Source: an uncultured Burkholderiaceae bacterium
GTDB lineage: Bacteria; Pseudomonadota; Gammaproteobacteria; Burkholderiales; Burkholderiaceae
Length of the DNA: 7,817 nucleotides
Assembly (NCBI GenBank): GCA_937871985.1
Contig: CALMPB010000130.1
Location: forward strand, 1-7,817
Direction: 5' to 3'
Under the pieces are notes generated by a model that worked only from the letters and a program-made list of their open reading frames with translations, was not told the DNA's origin and made no database searches. Shown in pieces: positions 1 to 6,113 of the stretch. Both the position numbers and the translations under genes were made by a program. Positions within the stretch are counted from its first letter, which is position 1; the number at the start of each line of letters is the position of its first letter.

Positions 1-832
1 CCGGCATGACGACTACAAACTGCCTTCGCCTGGCCAGAGCACTTCGAGCCACAGCCGCCTCTCGCCCAAAATCACGCTGAAGTACCAGCCGTGGGAATTC
101 CTGGGTGTCTATGGCAGCTATGGCGAAGCGTTCCGTGCGCCGACCGTCACAGAAATGTTCGGCAATCTCAGCACCAACCAGGCGTTGTTCAATTTCCGGC
201 CCAACCCCGCCCTCAAGCCGGAGATCAGCAAGACCCAGGAAGTGGGGGCCATGTTCTCGTTCAATGACGTGGTTGGCTCGGGCGATCAATTGCGGATCAA
301 GGCGAGCTACTTCACTGAAGACGTCAAGGACATGATCGACCAGCAGACGGTCGGTACCTATGTCCGCCAGGCGCCTTTTGCCGGCACCGGTCTGGTTTTC
401 CAGCGCCTCAATGTCGCCAAGGGCGAGCGACACGGGGGTGAGTTGGAAGTGGCCTACGCCTGGAATGATCTGACCCTGGGCCTGGGCTATTCGAGGCTGC
501 GCTCCAAGAACGCAGAGACTGGCGCCCACCTCTACGCGCCGCCCGACAAACTGGCCTTTGGCGCGCAGTACCGCTTGGACAGCAATTGGTCGCTACGCTA
601 CCTCGGCCAGTTCGTGCGCGCTCAGGACTATGACGCGACCGAGTTGCGCCGTCGCAGTGGCTACGCGACTCACGACATCGGGGTGAGCTTCGAGCAGCGG
701 CAGTACCGGGTAGACGTTGGCGTCACCAATCTCTTCAACAAGGGATACGCGACCTATCAACAGTCCTTGGCCAATACCTTCAGCTACGAAGAGGGACGCA
801 GCGTGAATGTCACGCTGAGCGCCCGTTTCTAA
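1..832 (+). CDS. TonB-dependent outer-membrane receptor, heme/hemoglobin type, C-terminal part (5' end outside window)
   Basis: The reading frame is open from base 2 and codes for 276 residues ending in a stop at 830-832. Residues 37-53 read YGSYGEAFRAPTVTEMF, the conserved barrel segment of hemoglobin/transferrin/lactoferrin-type receptors, followed by NPALKPEISKTQEVG, another signature of that group. The rest alternates as transmembrane beta strands, and the last residues (NVTLSARF) end in the terminal Phe typical of BAM-inserted barrels. Family role: import of a large ligand such as heme or a metal chelate across the outer membrane, powered by TonB. The plug and TonB box lie outside the window. 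The mbnP ribosome-binding site starts right at this gene's stop codon, so the two are probably co-transcribed and coupled. The ligand could be heme, or a copper complex given the neighbours; the sequence alone does not decide. The family call is firm, the substrate is not. Confidence 0.9.
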   Translation, partial: RHDDYKLPSPGQSTSSHSRLSPKITLKYQPWEFLGVYGSYGEAFRAPTVTEMFGNLSTNQALFNFRPNPALKPEISKTQEVGAMFSFNDVVGSGDQLRIKASYFTEDVKDMIDQQTVGTYVRQAPFAGTGLVFQRLNVAKGERHGGELEVAYAWNDLTLGLGYSRLRSKNAETGAHLYAPPDKLAFGAQYRLDSNWSLRYLGQFVRAQDYDATELRRRSGYATHDIGVSFEQRQYRVDVGVTNLFNKGYATYQQSLANTFSYEEGRSVNVTLSARF

Positions 833-843
833 GGAGAGACAAC

Positions 844-1734
844 ATGCGTACGATTTTCATGGCTGCCGCGCTGGTTAGCGCGGCCGGCCTTTCCGGCTGC
901 GCTAGCACCTCAATGCCCGCTGCAGGCGCTATCACGCCCGTGGCGATCAGCTTTGAGCTGTCGGCAAACGGGCGGCCGGCACGGTGCGGGACGCCGCTGG
1001 GCAACCTCGGCAGTGACGACAAGCCAGCGACGCTGCGCGATGCGCGCTTCTATGTGCAGGACGTGATCTTGATCGATGACAACGGAACGCGCACCCCTGT
1101 GACCCTGAATCCCAGCGATTGGCAGAATCAGCAGGTTGCGCTACTCGACTTCGAGGACGCCACGGGCACCTGCGTGGGCGGGACGCCTGCCACCAACATG
1201 CTGGTGCAAGGTACAGCTCCGGCCGGTCGCTACACGGGCCTGGCCTTTACTGTGGGCGTGCCGCCGGCGTTGAACCACACCAGTACTGAACTGGAAGGAG
1301 CGCCGCTGGACATCGCCGCCATGGGCTGGAGCTGGCAGGCGGGGCGCAAGTTCGCCAAGATCGAGATCGACCCGGCGGAGGGCGTCACCAAGACCGATGG
1401 CTCCCGCTCCCCGACTTGGTACGTACATCTGGGCTCGACCGGTTGTACCGGCAATCCGGTCACCGGGGAGATGGTCTCCTGCCTGCGCTCAAACCGGATC
1501 CCGCTGGTGATAGACCAGTTCGATCCTGCCAAGCAACGGGTCGAGTTAGACCTGGGGCGGCTATTCCAATCAAGCCGTGTGTCTGAAGACCGGGGAGGAG
1601 CTGTCGGCTGCATGAGCGGACCGACCGACCCGGAATGCAAGGCCATCTTCGATCGTCTCGGCTTGTCGCTCGACAAAGGCGTCCCGGTGGATCCTGGGCA
1701 TGCACCCGTGTTCTCTGTTGGACCAAAGCGCTGA
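844..1734 (+). CDS. mbnP: MbnP-family periplasmic copper-binding lipoprotein
   Basis: A 296-residue protein of the MbnP family, the substrate partner of the di-heme enzyme MbnH. In characterised pairs MbnH oxidises a Trp of MbnP to kynurenine, which helps form a copper site. Seen here: an N-terminal lipoprotein signal with lipobox LSGC (Cys19) and no Asp at +2, suggesting an outer-membrane-anchored periplasmic lipoprotein. Family motifs follow in order: RDARFYVQDV (66-75), VALLDFED (98-105), FTVGVPPALNH (135-145), MGWSWQAGRKFAKIEID (160-176; Trp162 and Trp164 are candidate modified residues), YVHLGSTGC (193-201) and, late in the protein, CMSGPTDPEC (256-265). The start is supported by AAGGAG at 831-836, 7 bases before ATG. 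The partner mbnH is not adjacent: it begins about 1.5 kb downstream, beyond a chimeric receptor gene. Which Trp is modified is not known from the sequence. Confidence 0.9.
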   Translation: MRTIFMAAALVSAAGLSGCASTSMPAAGAITPVAISFELSANGRPARCGTPLGNLGSDDKPATLRDARFYVQDVILIDDNGTRTPVTLNPSDWQNQQVALLDFEDATGTCVGGTPATNMLVQGTAPAGRYTGLAFTVGVPPALNHTSTELEGAPLDIAAMGWSWQAGRKFAKIEIDPAEGVTKTDGSRSPTWYVHLGSTGCTGNPVTGEMVSCLRSNRIPLVIDQFDPAKQRVELDLGRLFQSSRVSEDRGGAVGCMSGPTDPECKAIFDRLGLSLDKGVPVDPGHAPVFSVGPKR

Positions 1735-1898
1735 AGCGCCAGGCACTGCCCATGTCGACGCAGGCCGCCCGCTGGCCGGTTCGGTCTGTGCCGCGCCTTA
1801 TACGAATGCCCCTGCACCCTTGCGGGCGCACGTCGGCTCAGCCATCCGGCATAGCGACCCCGTCCACATAAACAACCCCACAGGAATCGAGAATTTTT
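1735..1898. other. Intergenic region between mbnP and the chimeric receptor gene
   Basis: No convincing gene lies in these 164 bases. There is an imperfect 7-bp inverted repeat, TGCACCC at 1813-1819 and GGGCGCA at 1824-1830, with one A/C mismatch and a 4-base loop. It has no T-run after it, so it is not a standard terminator. The 30 bases before the next start are AT-richer than the surroundings and carry AGGA (1882-1885) as a distant ribosome-binding site. I could not identify a clear promoter or a clear Fur-type operator. Confidence 0.5.
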
Positions 1899-3044
1899 AT
1901 GTACCCACCGAACGCCACTGGCCTTGCAGGCGCAATCATCACCGTAGGCATGGCAGTGTCGCCCCTGGCATTTGCACAGACGGCTTACCCTTCGGGCCAG
2001 CCACCAACTTCGACAGACGCAAGAGAGCTTCCTGCTGTCACGGTCACGGGAACCACTGACGACTACGGGGCTCCCGAGACGCAAACCGCGACCCGGACCA
2101 ATACCCCATCCCTGCAAACTCCGCAAAGCGTGCAGGTGGTTCCTCGCGCTGTGATCGAGGACCAGAGCGCGCTTACCCTGACCGAGGCCGTGCGCAACGT
2201 TGCTGGCGTACAGTACGACTTCGGGTTCAACGGCGCTATGCAGCCGTTGCTCATCCTACGCGGCTTTCCCACCACGTCCATGACCGCCATGGGCCCGATG
2301 TCCGGCATTTCCAGTTACTACCTGGACGGCACCAAAGTGCTGGGTGTGCCCGTCAACATGGCCAACGTACAGTCGGTCGAAGTCATCAAGGGGCCAGCCA
2401 GCGTGCTCTACGGTCGCGCCGAGCCGGGTGGAATGGTCAATGTCGTCAGCAAGCCTATCTCCATCGCACCGGCATTCGGTTTCGAGCAGACCATCGGCCA
2501 GCACGGTCTTTCGCGGACTTCGCTCGAAGCCTCTGGCGCGCTGAATACCGACCGGACGCTTCGCGGCCGCCTCGCAGCTTCGTACTACACATCGGACTCC
2601 GTTCGCGATTTCGTCAAGGACCGGATGGGCGCCTTCACCGGCAGTCTCGCCTGGGTGCCCGATGCACGCACCAACATCACGGCAACCCTGGATTACTCCG
2701 ACAAGCGCGCCTCCACCAACTGGTATCGCGAAGAGGAGTTTCTGAAGAAGTACAAGGCCATCCCAGCCAACGAACGATACACGCGTGACGGGAAATACTG
2801 GACTTCGGCTGGTGTCACCGCCGGCATGGACATGTCATTGGCGCTGCTCAACGAAAACTGGGGGGAGCGTTACGCACAAGGGGTGATGCTGGATATGGAA
2901 TACGACCCCGCGCCGCCCATTCAGGGGGGCTCTCCCGAGAAGACCAGTTGGCTGGTGGAATGGATGGTCAAGGCCATGTACGACGCTGGCGTTGATCCAC
3001 TGATCAAGCGTTTGGAGGGCGAGAACAATGCGCACGCCAAGTGA
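1899..3044 (+). pseudogene. Chimeric gene: N-terminal siderophore-type TonB receptor fused to a DJ-1/PfpI C-terminal segment
   Basis: The 381-residue frame holds pieces of two unrelated families. Residues 1-26 are a Sec signal peptide (cleavage after AFA), and 44-52 (LPAVTVTGT) look like a TonB box. The plug follows, with the motif VEVIKGPASVLYGR at 160-173 and PGGMVNVVSK after it, then about 80 residues of early barrel strands ending near ATLDYSD (262-268). Complete siderophore receptors are about 700 residues; here most of the barrel is missing. From about residue 269 the protein reads like the end of a DJ-1/PfpI enzyme: KRASTNW, RDGKYWTSAGVTAGMD (around 296-311) and MEYDPAPP (333-340). The DJ-1 nucleophile-elbow Cys region is absent, and Asn274 stands where relatives often have the His of a THW motif. 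Neither half can be a full domain, so the product is unlikely to work as receptor or enzyme. An in-frame deletion or recombination is inferred; an assembly chimera is possible. The receptor half may be a remnant of an MbnT-like copper-methanobactin receptor. Confidence 0.8.
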
Positions 3045-3227
3045 CCCGCCTCGGCCCTCTCCGAACTTGACATGCTCCCATTGGAAGGCACAAAAGCGCA
3101 TTGCTTTCCCGCAGGCCCATGCACCACGGCATCTCGGTCTTGCTGAGATCAGCCTGCAATGGATTGCAGCCCCACGTGTCCTTTTTCTGCAGTCCCAGGC
3201 CACCCCACGTACCACTGGAGCCTGGCC
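3045..3227. other. Intergenic region upstream of mbnH with inverted repeats and a -35-like element
   Basis: No gene is seen in these 183 bases. TTGACA at 3067-3072 is a perfect -35 match and is followed by CCATTGGAAGGCAC, which resembles the right arm (GGAAGG) of MerR/CueR-type copper operators. The left arm is poor, and no good -10 lies 17-19 bases downstream. Two inverted repeats follow: ATCTC (3131-3135) with GAGAT (3145-3149), and the perfect CTGCAAT-GG-ATTGCAG (3154-3169). Any promoter for mbnH would be expected here, but none can be assigned with confidence. Confidence 0.4.
3154..3169. repeat. Perfect 7-bp inverted repeat upstream of mbnH
   Basis: CTGCAAT and ATTGCAG are exact reverse complements separated by GG, about 58 bases before the chosen mbnH start. 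It could be a protein-binding palindrome or a short RNA hairpin. No T-run follows directly (the TTTTT at 3183-3187 is 13 bases further on), so it is a poor terminator. Function is unknown. Confidence 0.5.
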
Positions 3228-4367
3228 ATGATGCGCCGGACGCTATCCACCGCGATCGGGTTGGTCGCCGCGCCGATGGCGGTTGTGGCCATCGCTGCCA
3301 CAACCATCTGGTCATGGAGCCTGCCCACGCACGTCCCCGAACCACGTGTCCCCGAAAACAACCCCATGTCGGCAGCGAAAGTCGAACTCGGGCGGCGCCT
3401 CTTCTATGACACACGGCTATCTGGCAATGGCACCATGTCCTGCGCATCGTGCCATCAACAGCAGCGGGCTTTCACCGACGGGCGCCCTTTGTCCGTGGGG
3501 TCGACGGGCGAGCGTACGCATCGCAATGCGCTGGGGCTGGCCAACAGTGCTTGGCACGCAACCTACAACTGGGCCAATCCTGCGCTGGTCTCACTGGAGC
3601 AGCAGATGGAGATTCCGCTGTTCGGCGACGATCCCATCGAGATGGGCGTCAACGACGCAAACCGTCAAGAGATACTGGACCGCCTGCGCAACGATCCGGC
3701 CTACCCCCCGCTGTTCCGGCAGTCTTTCCCCGATGAGTCCGATCCTGTGGGTATGTCGACCGTGATCAAGGCCATCGCGGCCTTTCAGCGCTCCATGGTT
3801 TCGGTCGATAGCCGCTATGACCGCTACCTGCAAGGCAAGGAAACGCTCTCGGCCTCCGAGGAGCGCGGCATGGTTCTGTTCTTTGGTGAGAAAGCTGAGT
3901 GCCACCACTGCCATGGCAGCTTCAATTTCAATGACCAGGTGGTTCACAAGAAGAGCCGGCTTGTCGAAACGCTGTTTCACAACAACGGGCTGTACGACAT
4001 CGACGGCAAAGGTGGCTACCCGTATCCGAACCGAGGTGTGTTCGAGGGCACGGCCAAGCCCGAAGACATGGGTGCCTTCCGTGCGCCGAGTCTGCGTAAC
4101 GTGGAGGTGACAGGGCCCTACATGCACGATGGCAGCGTCGCCACGCTGGAAGAAGTCATCGAGCAGTACTCCCAGGGTGGACGGGTCACGCCGTCCGGTC
4201 CAAACCGGGGAGATGGGCGGCTGAATCCTTACAAGAGCGGGCTGATCTCAAGAATCGATCTCACCGAGCAGGAGAAGCAGGACCTGGTGCATTTTCTCAA
4301 GACGCTGACCGACGAGACCTTCCTGAACGATCCGAAGCTGTCGGATCCCTGGAGACCATTGCAATGA
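3228..4367 (+). CDS. mbnH: MbnH-family di-heme enzyme (MauG/cytochrome c peroxidase superfamily)
   Basis: A 379-residue periplasmic c-type cytochrome of the bacterial di-heme peroxidase/MauG superfamily. MbnH enzymes use a bis-Fe(IV)-type state to oxidise a Trp on their partner MbnP to kynurenine. Seen: a hydrophobic N-terminal signal or anchor (about residues 8-30), first heme site CASCH (72-76), second heme site CHHCH (225-229), and a C-terminal segment GPYMHDGSVATLEEVIEQY (296-314). Tyr314 falls where peroxidases usually have the axial Met and MauG has an axial Tyr, so it is a candidate heme ligand. Trp115 is a candidate inter-heme Trp by position. The start at 3228 is chosen because GGAG (3217-3220) sits 7 bases upstream and the signal sequence begins there; 3231 is also possible, and a longer frame back to 3159 has no signal-like start. 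mbnA follows 197 bases later and mbnP lies upstream of the chimeric receptor. The MbnH assignment over ordinary cytochrome c peroxidase rests on motifs and on the mbnP/mbnA context. Confidence 0.9.
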   Translation: MMRRTLSTAIGLVAAPMAVVAIAATTIWSWSLPTHVPEPRVPENNPMSAAKVELGRRLFYDTRLSGNGTMSCASCHQQQRAFTDGRPLSVGSTGERTHRNALGLANSAWHATYNWANPALVSLEQQMEIPLFGDDPIEMGVNDANRQEILDRLRNDPAYPPLFRQSFPDESDPVGMSTVIKAIAAFQRSMVSVDSRYDRYLQGKETLSASEERGMVLFFGEKAECHHCHGSFNFNDQVVHKKSRLVETLFHNNGLYDIDGKGGYPYPNRGVFEGTAKPEDMGAFRAPSLRNVEVTGPYMHDGSVATLEEVIEQYSQGGRVTPSGPNRGDGRLNPYKSGLISRIDLTEQEKQDLVHFLKTLTDETFLNDPKLSDPWRPLQ

Positions 4368-4564
4368 GCATGGCCGTTCGATGTACCCAAGGTTCTTTCA
4401 CTGAGAAAGGAGGCTGCCTATCGAGACAGAGAAAAGATGCATTTCCCAATCAAGGTCAGGCGTGATGTCCGCCGTAATTCCCCGGCTCAATGTCACCGAC
4501 TGAGGTGGCGGGTCGCAGGGGCGGTATCCGCTTTTCACATCTTCGTTTTAGCAAGGAGTGACTC
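4368..4564 (+). promoter_or_regulatory. mbnA leader region (promoter expected, not identified) with ribosome-binding site
   Basis: The 197 bases between mbnH and mbnA form one of the longest gaps in the cluster. This fits a separate promoter for the precursor, but I could not find a clear sigma-70 or ECF-type motif. A hairpin-capable sequence, TTCTTTC (4393-4399) pairing with GAAAGGA (4405-4411), lies just after mbnH. Its stem is AT-rich with no T-run, so it is a weak terminator at best. AAGGAG at 4553-4558 is a strong ribosome-binding site, 6 bases before the mbnA ATG. A short Arg-rich open frame (4437-4568, 43 codons) ends by overlapping the mbnA start; it is probably chance. Confidence 0.45.
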
Positions 4565-4660
4565 ATGAAGATCAAAGTAGCCAAGAAAACTACGATGGCT
4601 GTCGCCGGACGTGCGGGCGCTTGCTGCGCCTCGTGCTGCGCCCCGGTTGGCGTGAACTAA
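4565..4660 (+). CDS. mbnA: Methanobactin precursor peptide MbnA
   Basis: This 31-residue gene is small enough to be missed by automatic gene calling. The peptide begins MKIKVAKKTT, a basic leader like the known MbnA leaders (M-x-x-K-I-A-x-K), and ends GRAGACCASCCAPVGVN, where the G-R-A element and C-[AG]-S-x-C pattern match methanobactin precursors. Four Cys form two vicinal pairs (20-21 and 24-25) separated by Ala-Ser. In the family, MbnB/MbnC convert two core Cys into oxazolone (or related ring) plus thioamide groups that bind one Cu(I), after which the leader is removed. By alignment with CGSC/CAS cores, Cys21 and Cys25 are the likely modified residues, leaving Cys20 and Cys24; this is inference. 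The start has AAGGAG at 4553-4558 with 6-base spacing. mbnB follows after a 59-base gap containing a stable hairpin. The core resembles those reported from non-methanotrophs rather than Methylosinus. Confidence 0.95.
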   Translation: MKIKVAKKTTMAVAGRAGACCASCCAPVGVN

Positions 4661-4666
4661 GCCTGG

Positions 4667-4698
4667 CCCGCCACTAGCAGTGCGCTGCCGGTGGCGGG
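4667..4698 (+). promoter_or_regulatory. Stable hairpin between mbnA and mbnB
   Basis: CCCGCCAC (4667-4674) and GTGGCGGG (4691-4698) form a perfect 8-bp stem. Inside it GCAG (4677-4680) pairs with CTGC (4685-4688) around a TGCG loop, with a small two-base internal loop between the stems. Only two T follow, so it is not a strong intrinsic terminator. It sits right after the precursor stop codon and 10 bases before the mbnB ribosome-binding site. This fits a partial attenuator or an mRNA 3'-end stabiliser that lets the precursor be made in excess over its enzymes, a common arrangement in RiPP operons. The structure is seen; the role is inferred. Confidence 0.7.
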
Positions 4699-4719
4699 TT
4701 CACCATCGGAGGGGATGAA

Positions 4720-5544
4720 ATGCAGATCGGATTCAACTACACGCTTGGAGACACCGCACCCTTGGTTCGCCGCCTACTGGCATCTCGGCGGATCGACTAT
4801 GTCGAATTGCTGATCGACAACTTTCTGTCTGTACCCCTGGAGGATTTGGTGGAGGGCTTCGGTAGTCCCGTGGGCTTTCACATCATGTTCTCGAAGTTCA
4901 TCGAGAGCGACGAGGCCGCCCTCGAAAACATGGCCCGGAGGCTGCGTGTTCTCATCGACCGGCTCAATCCGCTCTACGTGTCCGACCACATCGCCCGCTT
5001 CACCCATGACGGGCGCCAGCTCTACCACCTCGCCGAGATCGACTACATCGGCGACTACGAGCGAGTGCGACGTCGGGTGGATTGGTGGCAGCAAAAGCTG
5101 GGGTGCCAGCTGCACCTGGAAAACTATCCGTCCATCATGGACGGTGGATACGACGCCCCCCATTTCCATGAGCGGCTTCATCGCGACACGGGTGCTGGAG
5201 TGCTGTTCGATGTGTCGAACGCGGTATGTGCCCATCTCAACTGTGGTGTCCCCCTGCAAGCCTGGGAAGGAATCATTGAGGCCAGTAGCCACTTTCATGT
5301 AGCTGGCTACAACCTGTCGATCCTGGCCCCGCACCTGGTCGTCGATACCCACGATCACGCGCTATCGGATGCAACGCTTGCTTTTCTCGAACGCTACCGC
5401 ACCCGCTTCGACACGCCGGGCGCCACCATCACCTACGAACGCGACGACAACTTTGACGAGTCAGAGATTGATGACGATCTCGATCGCCTGCGCAACCTGT
5501 TCTCTCAGCCACCACTGGAGGTTCGCGATGCACAGCGTGTCTGA
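4720..5544 (+). CDS. mbnB: MbnB, multi-iron DUF692-family methanobactin biosynthesis oxidase
   Basis: A 274-residue protein of the DUF692 TIM-barrel family, the expected length for MbnB. With MbnC it catalyses the O2-dependent four-electron oxidation of Cys in MbnA to an oxazolone/thioamide pair at a mixed-valent iron cluster. Candidate iron ligands occur in the family order: His54 (GFHIMFS), His90 (VSDHIAR), Glu134 and Asn135 (HLENYPS), Asp164 and Asn167 (FDVSNA), His191 and His193 (HFHVAGY), Asp209, His211 and His213 (DTHDH), and Glu240 (TYERDDN). The start is set by GGAGGGG (4708-4714) 5 bases before ATG; an upstream ATG at 4715 is out of frame. It follows mbnA directly, and its last 17 bases overlap mbnC, which indicates translational coupling and equimolar synthesis of the MbnBC complex. 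Other DUF692 proteins exist, but the context with mbnA and mbnC makes MbnB the clear call. Confidence 0.95.
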   Translation: MQIGFNYTLGDTAPLVRRLLASRRIDYVELLIDNFLSVPLEDLVEGFGSPVGFHIMFSKFIESDEAALENMARRLRVLIDRLNPLYVSDHIARFTHDGRQLYHLAEIDYIGDYERVRRRVDWWQQKLGCQLHLENYPSIMDGGYDAPHFHERLHRDTGAGVLFDVSNAVCAHLNCGVPLQAWEGIIEASSHFHVAGYNLSILAPHLVVDTHDHALSDATLAFLERYRTRFDTPGATITYERDDNFDESEIDDDLDRLRNLFSQPPLEVRDAQRV

Positions 5545-6106
5545 CGGCCGCGTGACCGACGCAGATTTGCTAGATGCCTTGAGCGTGCCGGCACGTCAGG
5601 GAGACTACCCGCGTGATTCACGAGCATTCGTGCGCATCGACACCAGCCTGCGGGTGTACTGGCATACGCTGTTTGACATCTGTCCCGCTTTGCTGGAACT
5701 GTCCGGCCCGGATGGCTTGGCGATCTTCCGACCCTTCATGGCATGGGCACACGAGCACAAGCTCTCGCTGAACTGGACCTACTACCTGTGGGTGGATGTC
5801 TGGCTTCAACAGTCCTCATTCCGTGAGCAAGTCGCATCGGAGTTGCGTTACGCCCTAGTTGGAGCATCGGCGGCCCGTTGGGCCACTGGCGATCGCTCAC
5901 AGTTTCAGGGGATCGTCTTAGGTTGCTCAGATCTTCCTGATCTCGTCTGCGGTTGGAAGACGGCGTCGCTTGGTGGTGGCCGCGAGATCGAGCGTATCGA
6001 ACTGGAGGCGGCATTGCCAGCACCAGATGGGCCTTTCGGTTACTTCCTGGTGTCTGGTCGTTCTCTGGATGACGGCTTTCCTGGCTGGCTGACCATACCG
6101 AGATGA
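5528..6106 (+). CDS. mbnC: MbnC, partner subunit of the MbnBC methanobactin synthase
   Basis: A 192-residue protein matching MbnC in length and place. MbnC has no enzyme activity alone; it forms a heterodimer with MbnB and helps bind the MbnA leader. Visible features include a Trp/Tyr-rich middle (SLNWTYYLWVDVWLQQ, 80-95) and a charged, compact C-terminal domain ending GFPGWLTIPR. Stretches such as RIDTSLRVYWHTLFDICPAL (36-55) are compatible with the MbnC family, which is diverse; recognition rests partly on context. The start at 5528 is chosen because GGAGG (5517-5521) lies 6 bases upstream inside the end of mbnB. The same frame is open back to 5369, but that extension is only the out-of-frame shadow of mbnB. 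The stop is 7 bases before the mbnM start. Confidence 0.9.
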   Translation: MHSVSDGRVTDADLLDALSVPARQGDYPRDSRAFVRIDTSLRVYWHTLFDICPALLELSGPDGLAIFRPFMAWAHEHKLSLNWTYYLWVDVWLQQSSFREQVASELRYALVGASAARWATGDRSQFQGIVLGCSDLPDLVCGWKTASLGGGREIERIELEAALPAPDGPFGYFLVSGRSLDDGFPGWLTIPR

Positions 6107-6113
6107 TGCCTGA

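Noticed and set aside
1813..1830. Possible terminator after mbnP
   Set aside because: The stem has a mismatch and no T-run follows, so it does not meet the form of an intrinsic terminator.
1230..2126. Long 298-codon reverse-strand open frame overlapping mbnP and the next gene
   Set aside because: It is antisense to clear MbnP and TonB-receptor coding sequence and has a low-complexity Arg/Ser/Gly-rich composition typical of shadow frames in GC-rich DNA.
3172..3351. 10-bp direct repeat CCACGTGTCC at 3172-3181 and 3342-3351
   Set aside because: One copy lies inside mbnH coding sequence, there are no further copies or target-site features, and a match this short can arise by chance.
4437..4568. 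43-codon Arg-rich open frame ending in an ATGA-type overlap with the mbnA start, possibly a leader peptide
   Set aside because: No clear ribosome-binding site, no recognisable sequence, and the length is expected by chance in GC-rich DNA. Kept only as a note.
5369..5527. Longer mbnC starting at 5369
   Set aside because: The extra 53 residues are a Ser/Thr/Ala-rich shadow of the mbnB frame, while ATG 5528 has a well-spaced GGAGG.
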